From Lepraria neglecta (lineage: Eukaryota; Ascomycota; Lecanoromycetes; Lecanorales; Stereocaulaceae): a DNA stretch of 64,000 nt. How positions within the stretch are numbered: position 1 is the first letter of the stretch; every line of letters begins with the position of its first letter. Both the position numbers and the translations under genes were made by a program. The notes under the pieces are model-generated. The model did not search any database, was not told the DNA's origin, and was given only the letters and a program-made list of their open reading frames with translations. This document shows positions 56,374 through 64,000 of the stretch, piece by piece. The DNA lies in contig CM065647.1 in the NCBI GenBank assembly GCA_033220425.1, positions 2,914,001 through 2,978,000 on the forward strand, in the 5' to 3' direction.

Positions 56374-57425
56374 ATGAATCCGAAGATGGAGTCCTTGGCT
56401 GCATACCATCAGCGCCTCGAAACGTTTGTCTACTGGCCTCATTCTCACCCTAGTGCCTCGGACATGGCGGCAGCTGGGTTCTACCGCAAGCATAACGCGC
56501 CTTATCCAGATAATGCGGATTTCCGAGAGTGTGGAATAACGCTGAATGACTCGCATCCAGAAGACGTGCCACTAGTTGAGCGTTTCCGTCGAAAGCCGGA
56601 CTGCCCATTCATCATCAAGCAGCAAAAGTTACAGGAGTTGGTCAAGCAAAAGGCTCCGCAATCAAGGCCTGCCCAGTTGGCTCAGCCACTGGCTTTGAAA
56701 GTCCCGCTTAAGAAGCGAAGTTTCATGGACGAATCTCCTTCGAAGCCAGCTAGGAAGAAGTATCCGAATTCACAACTACGGCAGACATCTGTCAGAGCAC
56801 CTACGCCCAACTCACGACATTTCGACACCTGGCTGACGGAACCAAAGCCCGCTTCTTCCATATCCTTGACGAGGCTGGAAAGCTTGCCTGCTGTCCGCAT
56901 CATTACTTGCGTCGTGTGGATCCTGACGACGTGTTCAACGTGAATTACGGTGACACTGTCACTCTGCACAACACCTTGGTAAGTGACGTGTCCAGATATT
57001 CCGCAGATATCATACTAAACAGGGCAATAGAAAGCGATTTAGGTCAGGTACGGACCCATACACCCATATCAGGGACGTCGAGACAAGTTTGGCACTACCT
57101 AGATATCCTGCTCCCGTGTAAGTTTTCTTTTCTCAATAGTAAACGATTCTGCTAAAATGAAATACCTTAGTCTGGCGATATGGGCGTTCCCTCGGCCGTA
57201 ATCTGCGTCGCGAGGAAAGGGGTGACCTACCGAGGTTCGAACACGAAGGCCGCAATCCCAAGCAGCAACAAGTACGATGGCCCCTATGACTGGAATAAGG
57301 AGGCGATTTTGAACTTCAAGCGCGACAACGGCCAAGAAAAAGAAGCGGACCAAATTTGTGAGGTAGATTTTGGACGGGGGGACAAAGACTGGGAGAAGGT
57401 AGACGGCCTTGGCGAGGACGAGTAG
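56374..57425 (+). CDS. BIR-like protein with degenerate zinc site
   Basis: From ATG 56374 (or 56386, MESLAAYHQ) the first 75 residues follow the BIR (baculovirus IAP repeat) pattern: RLETFVYWPHSHPSASDMAA, then AGFYRKHNAPYPDNADFREC, then GITL and VERFRRKPDCPFI. A BIR binds zinc by C-x2-C...H...C. Here the second and last Cys are present, but the first Cys and the His appear replaced (Phe and Arg). A Lys/Pro-rich linker follows. After about 56755 the best text continues one frame over (EEVSEFTTADICQSTYAQLT, then RFFHILDEAGKLACCPHHYL and DPDDVFNVNYGDT). Either an intron ending CCAGCTAG or a frameshift explains the switch. A further intron near 57119-57172 precedes KYDGPYDWNKEAILNFKRD, ending at 57425. 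The model is provisional. Confidence 0.55.
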
Positions 57426-57552
57426 ACTAGTGTTGACAAGGACGACTTTGCCTAGGGAAGGGTTGTCAACCCAAGATCAATGTCGCGTGCGAGGCCACTT
57501 GCCTTAATAATCAAGACTACTTAGCTCGTGAGACCATAGCCTACATCCCACT

Positions 57553-58205
57553 TTGGCTCCACCCACTCAATATCTCGATCCACCGTCAGGATATGGGCCA
57601 ACATTTTGTCATACTCTCTACTTTGAAAAATTCCATTTTGGTTCTATTTCGGCTTCTTCTTCGTCAAACAATGTTATTTTAGATATATTACAAAGCAGCG
57701 TTTCTGTGAGATCGAGCTCAGTATTTATATCGCTAAGCGCATGCCTCACTCCGAGCAACCTAAATCCAACCATTGGTCTTCCACCCGCTTGCAAAACAAC
57801 CCTAAAACAATCCCAGACTCCACATCCATACAAAAGCGCAATATTGAAACTTCAACTTCTCGTATTTGAGATAACGATTGGGCAATGTACCTATGTTTTT
57901 TGTAGGAAGGAAACAAATGGCGCTGCGCTGAGGCTTTGCAGCGGACACTGCAACGTATTTAAATCCTTTGACCACAAACTGTCCTTTATCGCCGTTCATG
58001 CCTTGAATAAGAGCCAAAGCATCTTTCATGAGCTTTTGAGCAGTTCCTTTCACTTTGGTTGCACGCACTTTATTGACCAAACGATATCACCAATCGTACA
58101 ACAACTCATTCAACAGCTACCTATTTCCTCGAAACCGTCTCTTTCGCTTCAAAACGCTACTTACATTACCCCAAAGCAGGCTTGGAGAAATTCTCGATTT
58201 AACTT
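57553..58205. other. Ambiguous region, long ORFs on both strands
   Basis: The plus strand is open for 274 codons from 57553 to 58377, and the minus strand for 92 codons (57802-58080) with ATKVKGTAQKLMKDALALIQ and another 71 codons (57618-57833). The minus text looks slightly more protein-like. Neither matches a known family, and they cannot both be genes. 58000-58205 may simply be the leader of the secreted-protein relic downstream. Confidence 0.3.
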
Positions 58206-58210
58206 CCACC

Positions 58211-58886
58211 ATGAAGTTCAGCATCCTCATTGCCGCTATCAGCTCCATTCATTGTCTCCGCAGCTCCCAATATTGCCGACCTATCAGCTCCAGCACTCGG
58301 ACCCTCCACTACTCCCACCAAGGTGCACCCACACCGTACGCATCCACCTAATCCTCAAGCAAGCCTCTCAATGCTAACGCATTACAGCGCCCCCCCTACC
58401 AGACGAAACTGACGGCGTCCTTTCGACGGTAGCGTCATAAATTCACCCAACTGGCCCGGACCAAGCGGACCCCCAATCTCCGCCGGCAGCAACGTCTACA
58501 ACAGTTCCGGACCCTGCACGGCCTACATAACGCAAAGCGGCTTCGGTTCCCCCGCGCAATACCAAGCCTGGTTCTGCGACGCCTCCAACTGCCCCATCAG
58601 CAGCATGCCAGCGACTTCCATAAGGGGGGAAACAGTCTCGATAACAGTGGAAGGGGGAACGTTCACTATTGCGGCGAAAGCGGATGATGCAGTGTTTGAT
58701 GTCCCCGCTAAGGTGCAGATGACGTGGCAGAGCTGGCCGGGGTAGAATGTGCCGATGCTCAATATGCTATATAATCCGGGTATTCCGTTTTTGGTAACGA
58801 CTCAATGTACTTGGAATGGGAATGCGGGACCGGAGGGGACGGTAACTTATTTCTCGTGTGCCTTTGCTTGTGGGCCGGAGGGTTAG
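58211..58886 (+). pseudogene. Relic of a secreted cysteine-rich protein
   Basis: An ATG at 58211 starts a signal-peptide-like run (MKFSILIAAISS). Downstream, in another frame, come a Pro/Ala-rich segment and then an extracellular-looking domain of about 140 residues with six cysteines (for example SSGPCTAYITQSGFGSPAQY and WFCDASNCPIS, ending YFSCAFACGPEG). Small, cysteine-containing secreted proteins of this kind include many fungal effectors, but I do not recognise this family. The copy appears broken in about two or three places and is treated as a fossil. Confidence 0.5.
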
Positions 58887-59001
58887 CCGCTATGAGTTTG
58901 GGATTTGAGTGGGGATACCTAGACTTGGTCTCTCCTATGTTCTAAGACGATTGAATTGGACATTAATTGGAGATTTACCTACTTTTGGAAGCACTTCTAT
59001 T
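58887..59001. other. Short gap
   Basis: Non-coding spacer between the secreted-protein relic and the convergent acidic hypothetical gene. Confidence 0.4.
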
Positions 59002-60311
59002 TCAGTGACCACTCCATGAAAGACGTCTCAAGATGCGCTCAGCACCAACATCCCACGTGTCCTCTTCCTGCACATCAAACCCATCCAAGTCCCTCTCTGC
59101 CTCACCAAGTTTCCTCCGTGCCTCACCAAGTTTCCTCCATCGACGTATAGTCTTGCCATAGTTCTCGCGGTCAAGTACGCTTAGACCACCCGATAATCCG
59201 ACCGGGTCTGCGTTCCAACTATCGGCTTCGGGTGACGCAGTATTGTCCTCTAAGCCTGAAGAGTCGGTTAGGTTGTCCATCCAGCCTTCAACCCTCGTTC
59301 GATCCAGACCGACTGCATGAGCCGCCTGGGCTTCCGGTGAGCTCCGATCATCCCATCCGAAGAAACAAGAATCATTTTCCACCATCTCATCCAGCAAGCC
59401 CAACTTGTCGGCTTCAGCTTCCGCGGCCTCGAATGCTTCTTCGGCGTCAACTAAGCCGGCTGTCGCCCACATAGCATCATTGAGTATGATCCTGTCACAC
59501 TCGCTCTTTGAGGATTTGGCATTGCCTTCTTCGACGTCTCGTTCCCATTGTTCCTGGGTGTAATGCAAGTTCGAGTAGTTGTATAATTTTCCTTGGCATG
59601 ACATAGAGCCCAGCTCGTCTCATTGTATCTCTCATGTACTTCTCGTCGATACGGCTCCTCGTGGGTGAGTTCTGTTTGTTCACTTTGCGCCGAGAACATC
59701 GATTCGGAACGGTCCTCTTCCCAGCCTTGGTGCTCGAGTGTGTCATCATAGGGTAAGAGGTTTGCGTCTTGGATAGCCCCTAGACTGACTATCAATTCAA
59801 ACGAGTCGTAGAACTGGATCCCCATTAGGCTGACATTGTACTGGATCTTGTCTATCATTTCTCTTGTTATGAAGAGTGCCAAACAGTCCTTTACGCCATC
59901 ACTAGCGATGGTGAACCTGCTTTGCCAATCGACAAATCCAGGGGAGCTCCCCAAATCTGTGGTCCTCTCTTTGATACCCGTTCCTGAGGTTGTTGAGCCT
60001 GGTGAGAACACAGATATTTGTATAAAGTCGAGTTTTTTCCTGGCTGAAGTTCGAATGGCTTCCATATACCCCTCCATGGTTGTGATTATTTCGATTGCTG
60101 AGATGCAATATGTGTATACTGCCATGTGTGTCTGGAATATAGGAATATGATTGAAATCAAGCGACGACCGGATCCAGGGGCCTAATGTGCAATTTTGGCG
60201 AAGCCCTTTAGAGGGCCCATTGTTCGAAACAAAGGAAACGTTATCATTGTGACCTTGTTGGAGACAAGAATACTTCTGTGCTCTTTCGTTGGTGTCTTTG
60301 ATGACCTGCAA
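59002..60311 (-). CDS. Hypothetical acidic protein, two frames
   Basis: The upstream frame (60311 to about 59600) contains HMAVYTYCISAIEIITTMEG, SRFTIASDGVKDCLALFITR and EMIDKIQYNVSLMGIQFYDS, which look globular. It then becomes acidic (EHQGWEEDRSESMFSAQSEQ). From about 59604 the frame reads MSCQGKLYNYSNLHYTQEQW and an acidic tail with AEEAFEAAEAEADKLG-like residues and an internal duplication, RRKLGEARRKLGEAERDL. The nucleotides CCTCACCAAGTTTCCTCC are repeated there. A TGA separates the two frames, and no good intron bridges them. They may be one frameshifted gene or two adjacent genes. No family recognised. Confidence 0.45.
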
Positions 60312-60708
60312 CCTCCGGAATAAGCATTGCTCTTTGAAAGAACCAATGAACCTTACAAAAGCCTTGATAGCAGAAAATATGGCACAGACAGCTGTGGGGG
60401 GTTTGAATGGACGGCTTGGGAGCTAGCAACCCGGAAAATTGCACCGTTGGTGCCATGAAACTCGCCGCTCAAGATCTCAGGCACGTAAGGTAGGAAACGA
60501 TGCTAGCTGCGAACAAACAGCTCAAGGTGTATAGAAATTATGTTATGCATATCCCAAGCTTGGAATTTCCCAAGTCTCTGAAACAAACACTGCGAAGACA
60601 AGTAGTGTTCGGAACACGAGAGAGTTCGTAAGGTCTCGAGAAGAAGACGTGCGCATACCTGAATTACCTCCCAGAACCCCAAAAAGCGTACTCCCAATAC
60701 CCAAAATC
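60312..60708. other. Gap between two minus-strand hypothetical genes
   Basis: Nothing recognised; probably promoter and 3' UTR sequence. Confidence 0.4.
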
Positions 60709-61314
60709 TCAAGCGCCATCCTCCACCACCAGCTCTCCCGTCTGTTTATCATCAGCATTACATAGATTCTCCTGCTGCATCTCAGCCACAACAGTATCGA
60801 AATCAAACAAACACTCAACCCTACCCTCCTTGTCTTGGCCATTGTTATACCAGAAGACACCTCCCTCGGTTGGAGAAACATGCAACTCACTCTGATTATC
60901 GCCGCAATACTCGCAAAGACCGGTAACCGAATGAAAAGTCTCGTAACGCGCAGCTCTAAGATTCTCCTCCAATTGTGCCGCCTCAGCCTCCGTCATCTCA
61001 ATCTCGCACTGCGCATTCTCCAGATTCTGTGCCAAGCGTGCTGCTTCAACATCGGACATCTCAATCTCAAAGACCTCAGGGCGCGGTAAAGTTGCGGGTA
61101 AAGTTATGTCGTCAGGAACCTCAATCGATATCGCGCCCTGGAGATCTGCCTTGTCGACGACGTCGTCTGTCAGTAAGGGGAGCAAGCTTGTGAGCTCGGC
61201 GTCGGTGCCACGTTCATTTTTTGCATTGACCTGATTTCGCTTGGTGGTGACGGTACGCAGTGAGCCGATAGTCTTGGAGAGCTTCTTCTGGACTGAGCCG
61301 AAAAAGCCTACCAT
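60709..61314 (-). CDS. Hypothetical acidic coiled-coil protein with a CxxC pair
   Basis: Intronless, 201 codons from the ATG at 61314 (MVGFFGSVQKKLSKTIGSLR). After a basic N-terminus, the middle is acidic and helical (EIEMSDVEAARLAQNLENAQ, then CEIEMTEAEAAQLEENLRAA), with the phrase EIEMxxxEAAxLxxNL present twice, so the segment arose by internal duplication. SVTGLCEYCGDNQSELHV gives a CxxC pair. The text VFWYNNGQDKEGRVECLFDF suggests a small globular end. It resembles no family I recognise. Clean length, a good start context and internal repeat support a real gene. Its 5' side faces a long empty region. Confidence 0.6.
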   Translation of the reverse strand: MVGFFGSVQKKLSKTIGSLRTVTTKRNQVNAKNERGTDAELTSLLPLLTDDVVDKADLQGAISIEVPDDITLPATLPRPEVFEIEMSDVEAARLAQNLENAQCEIEMTEAEAAQLEENLRAARYETFHSVTGLCEYCGDNQSELHVSPTEGGVFWYNNGQDKEGRVECLFDFDTVVAEMQQENLCNADDKQTGELVVEDGA

Positions 61315-62130
61315 GTTGGCAAGTGATCTCTAATGAAGGAGACACGAGAGTTGTAGCATGCGTGGTACGTTGGGCCTTAGAACTGTTGTAACCTGGTTGG
61401 AATTTTTCGACTGCTGGGGTTCAGCTGATACTGCAACGTGATGACAAGGAGAACCTAGGTGTATGAGGATGCACACCGAGCCTGCAGCGTTTAAAACCGA
61501 GCTCATGAAGCATCTTTAAAGAATGTTAAGAACAATGAAGACGGTTCCCTTATCAATTCATACTCTCGCCTTTGTTCCTCATTGCTTGACCGAACAATGG
61601 AGTTGTACGGGCTTTGCTGATGCTGTCAAGTACATTTGTGATAATTGCCCTGTGAAGCTTTAGAAGCAAGCATGTGCGTGTCCTACTAATAACTAAAGTA
61701 TAGGTAGCTCTGCGGTGTGTACCTGCTTTGTTCTTTACACTGTTTACTAAGGCAGTAGATGTGAATCCTGCGCTTCACGTAGTTCGGAATGGTGTCGTGG
61801 AAGTGGGGGTTCCGTGAGATTGAGGTATGGTAGTACGGCGGTAGCCCTTGCCTTTTTGGCTTAGTATGTTGATTTCTACCTTGGAAGGAACGAGCGATCA
61901 GGCATTGTGACTCCAGGCATCATCCATCGCGAAGGCATCTAACCATCATAATACCACATCTTCGACCTTACCTCACTCGAACTGCCTTATCATAGGGCTA
62001 TATAATCTTCGGAGGGTATTATAGTCGACGCGAACATTGAGTTGCATGGCTCTTGCCAAGAGATGGACTCGAAACATGGTTACAGTCCTACCTTGGTACT
62101 TCAGCTACCTCTTGAAGCGATATAATCATC
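61315..62130. other. Intergenic, nothing recognised
   Basis: No supported ORF, tRNA or repeat found between the acidic protein gene and the ankyrin gene relic. Confidence 0.4.
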
Positions 62131-64000
62131 TCAGGCTATGTTTTCCGCTAAATTACGCAGAGCTAGCTCGAAATCATCCCACTCAAGGTATCCTCGAATT
62201 GCAACAGCATCCTCGGGGCTGCAGAGCTCAAGGTCAGCCCCATCCCTGATCATCTCTTCAAGTAGCTTCCTCTTCGCTAGGAGGCTATTCTCTTCTTTGT
62301 AGAGATAGTCACTTTTCCGAGGAATAGCGTCTTTTAACTTGATTGCCAACATCAGCTGCTCCGCGGACATAGATGACAACTTCCGTACACGATCTTCGAC
62401 ATCACGGATGCAAAGCCTCGGGTCGGCCCCACACTCGATCAGGATTTCCAGAAGTTGCAACGTCTGGAGTGAGCTGCCATCTTCGCGCCGTGTTTTCTCT
62501 ACCGATGGTGCGGTTGGGCTGAGCGCCTTTGCTCAGTAGTAGCGTTGCGATGTCCGACCTGTAGTGGAATGCTGCCGTAATGAGCGGAGTAGTTATCCCT
62601 TCCGGTCCAAACCCTGGTATCTAATTCATATGGCGACCCCAGTCATATACGTTCGCAGTAGAGATGCGATTAACGTCAGCACCTGCTTCAAGGAGGAGTC
62701 CCACAGTTTGCAATTGGTCTGCCTCTTCCACATACCAGCTACTGGAGATGGCGTTGACCAGTGGCGCCACACATTCCTCATTGTAGCGCCCGCGACTCTC
62801 GTGAAACGGGAAAGTTCCACTTTTGTCAATCAGACTCTGCTTGAAGTCTTCCAAATGCGCTTCCTTGTTCGACAGAATCAGTTGTATCAAGTTTTCTAAA
62901 TCCGTTTCTAAAAAGCCATTGACACTGGCTCCAGCTTCTAGAAGAAATGCCACCATATTATTACGCCCTTTGGCAGCAGCGACCCTTAGAGCCGATTGCA
63001 GGCAGATCAGCGGCCTTTTCGTGGCGTCCGTAAAGGGCCGATGCTAGCGCAGTTGTAGGCCCATAAACTCGCGGCTGATGCTTATCGATATTCGCGCCAT
63101 GCCGTAGAAGTGATTCTATGTTTGCACAGTTACCCTGATAGGTAGCAAGTGTGATCGGTAGTCTGAACCCGTCGATGATGGGCCATTGTCGGAGAGAAAA
63201 TCCTAGTCTGGGCCGATTCGCATCCGCCCCTTTTCCCAGAAGCAGCCGTGTTGTTGCCACACCATTGCCTAGGAGAGCCCAATAGGGGACTATTGCCTCA
63301 CTTTCGTCTATTAAATCCACGTGATTGCCATCCGATAACAATCGTTCCATGACTTGATGAAGATTAGAGAACGCCGCAAGATGTATCGGCGCTATAAATG
63401 CTATAGATCCCTGGAAGAAATCACATTCATTGGGCTCAGTCCTCAAGCTGTCGGAGCCATGATAGGGAGGCCATTCGCTAGTGTTGCGGCTCCCAGTGGC
63501 ATTCAGAAGGAGAGCCTGTGTCGTGGCGAGTCTGGTGCCGTTGTTCATGACTAGATGGTATGCGAGATCAACGACCTTCGCACTGTCTGCATTTTGCATA
63601 TGATATCCTCAGTAGACTGCAGCGTAACCGAGTAGTTGGTGACGTTTCCAGCGATAATCGAACAGAGTTGGATCAAACAGAGCACCTTCGTCCCGAAAAC
63701 TTTGTATTCTCAGATACGTCATAAAAGTCAATGCAATCATTTCATGAGCAGTCGGGAAAAGGTCGTCCTTACGGGAGTCGAAGAATTCTTGCGTTGTTGA
63801 AAGTACCAGGCTGAGTATGTTCCTCTTCCCATCAGCCATAACGAGCCCCGCGCAGAAAGATGTGACTGTGGATGTATTGACAAAGCCCGTGGTGTCAAGC
63901 TCGTCATCGTCTTCTCGAATGGCGAGCGCATGCTGGAGTTCTACCAGTCGAAGAGGTCGTTGAGCATTCACGATCCATAGTAGAATATTCTTTCCTAGCT
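62131..64000 (-). pseudogene. NACHT-ankyrin (fungal NLR-like) gene, C-terminal part, decayed and cut by window end
   Basis: Reading from the window's right edge leftwards, AQRPLRLVELQHALAIRED, then FCAGLVMADGKRNILSLVLS and TTQEFFDSRKDDLF, form the block that follows the NACHT/winged-helix part in fungal NLR-like proteins. Ankyrin repeats follow: APIHLAAFSNLHQVMERLLS, TTRLLLGKGADANRP, ITLATYQGNCANIESLLRHG, MVAFLLEAGASVNGF, LQTVGLLLEAGADVNRI and LLEILIECGADPRLC. The text changes frame near 63010 and again near 62500. A TAG at 62621-62623 (AAT TAG ATA) stands where relatives would read on, fitting CAG>TAG. The NACHT domain itself would lie beyond base 64000. As read here the gene is broken; unusual introns are a less likely explanation. 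Confidence 0.75.

Noticed and set aside
1-64000. CRISPR array, tRNA or rRNA genes
   Set aside because: No regularly spaced repeats, no tRNA-like T-loop/acceptor pairing and no rRNA text noticed; a tRNAscan or Rfam run would be decisive.

Overview
The window looks like nuclear DNA of a filamentous ascomycete (Pezizomycotina). Genes are split by many short introns of about 50-70 bp with GTAAGT-like donors and YAG acceptors. Core eukaryotic genes (dynamin-like Vps1, the Gid7/WDR26 ubiquitin-ligase subunit, V-ATPase subunit A) sit beside typical mould accessory genes: HET and NACHT-ankyrin genes, MFS transporters, a DUF7703-like membrane protein, secreted or membrane-anchored cysteine-rich proteins and flavin oxidases. 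Several broken host genes carry stops explained by CAA>TAA or CAG>TAG, the CpA>TpA change expected from repeat-induced point mutation (RIP) or plain decay. The class cannot be fixed from sequence alone.

Layout. 1-950: a foldback repeat and the 3' remnant of a HET gene. 1.6-11 kb: conserved housekeeping block with Vps1 (-), Gid7/WDR26 (-) and V-ATPase A (+). 11-18 kb: gene-poor, with doubtful small ORFs and a broken F-box/2EXR-like gene. 18.26-19.18 kb: an AT-rich element with terminal inverted repeats, related to the repeat at the window start. 19.3-32.6 kb: healthy accessory genes, namely an MCT-type MFS transporter, a hypothetical protein, a sugar-lactone oxidase, a DHA1-type MFS transporter, ribokinase, an NTF2/SnoaL-like protein and a full-length HET protein. 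32.9-35.8 kb: three tandem copies of a cysteine-rich membrane protein family, in different states of decay. 36-48 kb: poorly conserved genes, a diverged local duplication, the DUF7703-like protein and a truncated rhodopsin-like gene. 48.2-55.8 kb: four redox enzymes in a row on the + strand (GMC oxidoreductase, secreted berberine-bridge-type oxidase, SDR, FAD monooxygenase). 56.4-61.3 kb: a degenerate BIR-domain protein, a secreted protein relic and two unrecognised acidic proteins. 62.1-64 kb: a decayed NACHT-ankyrin gene running off the window.

How the genes may work together. The most coherent accessory unit is the oxidoreductase run at 48.2-55.8 kb, which resembles the tailoring part of a metabolic cluster, but no PKS, NRPS, terpene synthase, transcription factor or transporter lies within it. 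A looser sugar-related group (lactone oxidase, MFS transporter, ribokinase) lies at 23.4-29.4 kb on the same strand. HET and NACHT-ankyrin sequences at three places point to an allorecognition-rich, fast-evolving region. No rRNA, tRNA, CRISPR array or origin was recognised by eye. Splice sites were assigned by reading frame and motif and are approximate unless stated.
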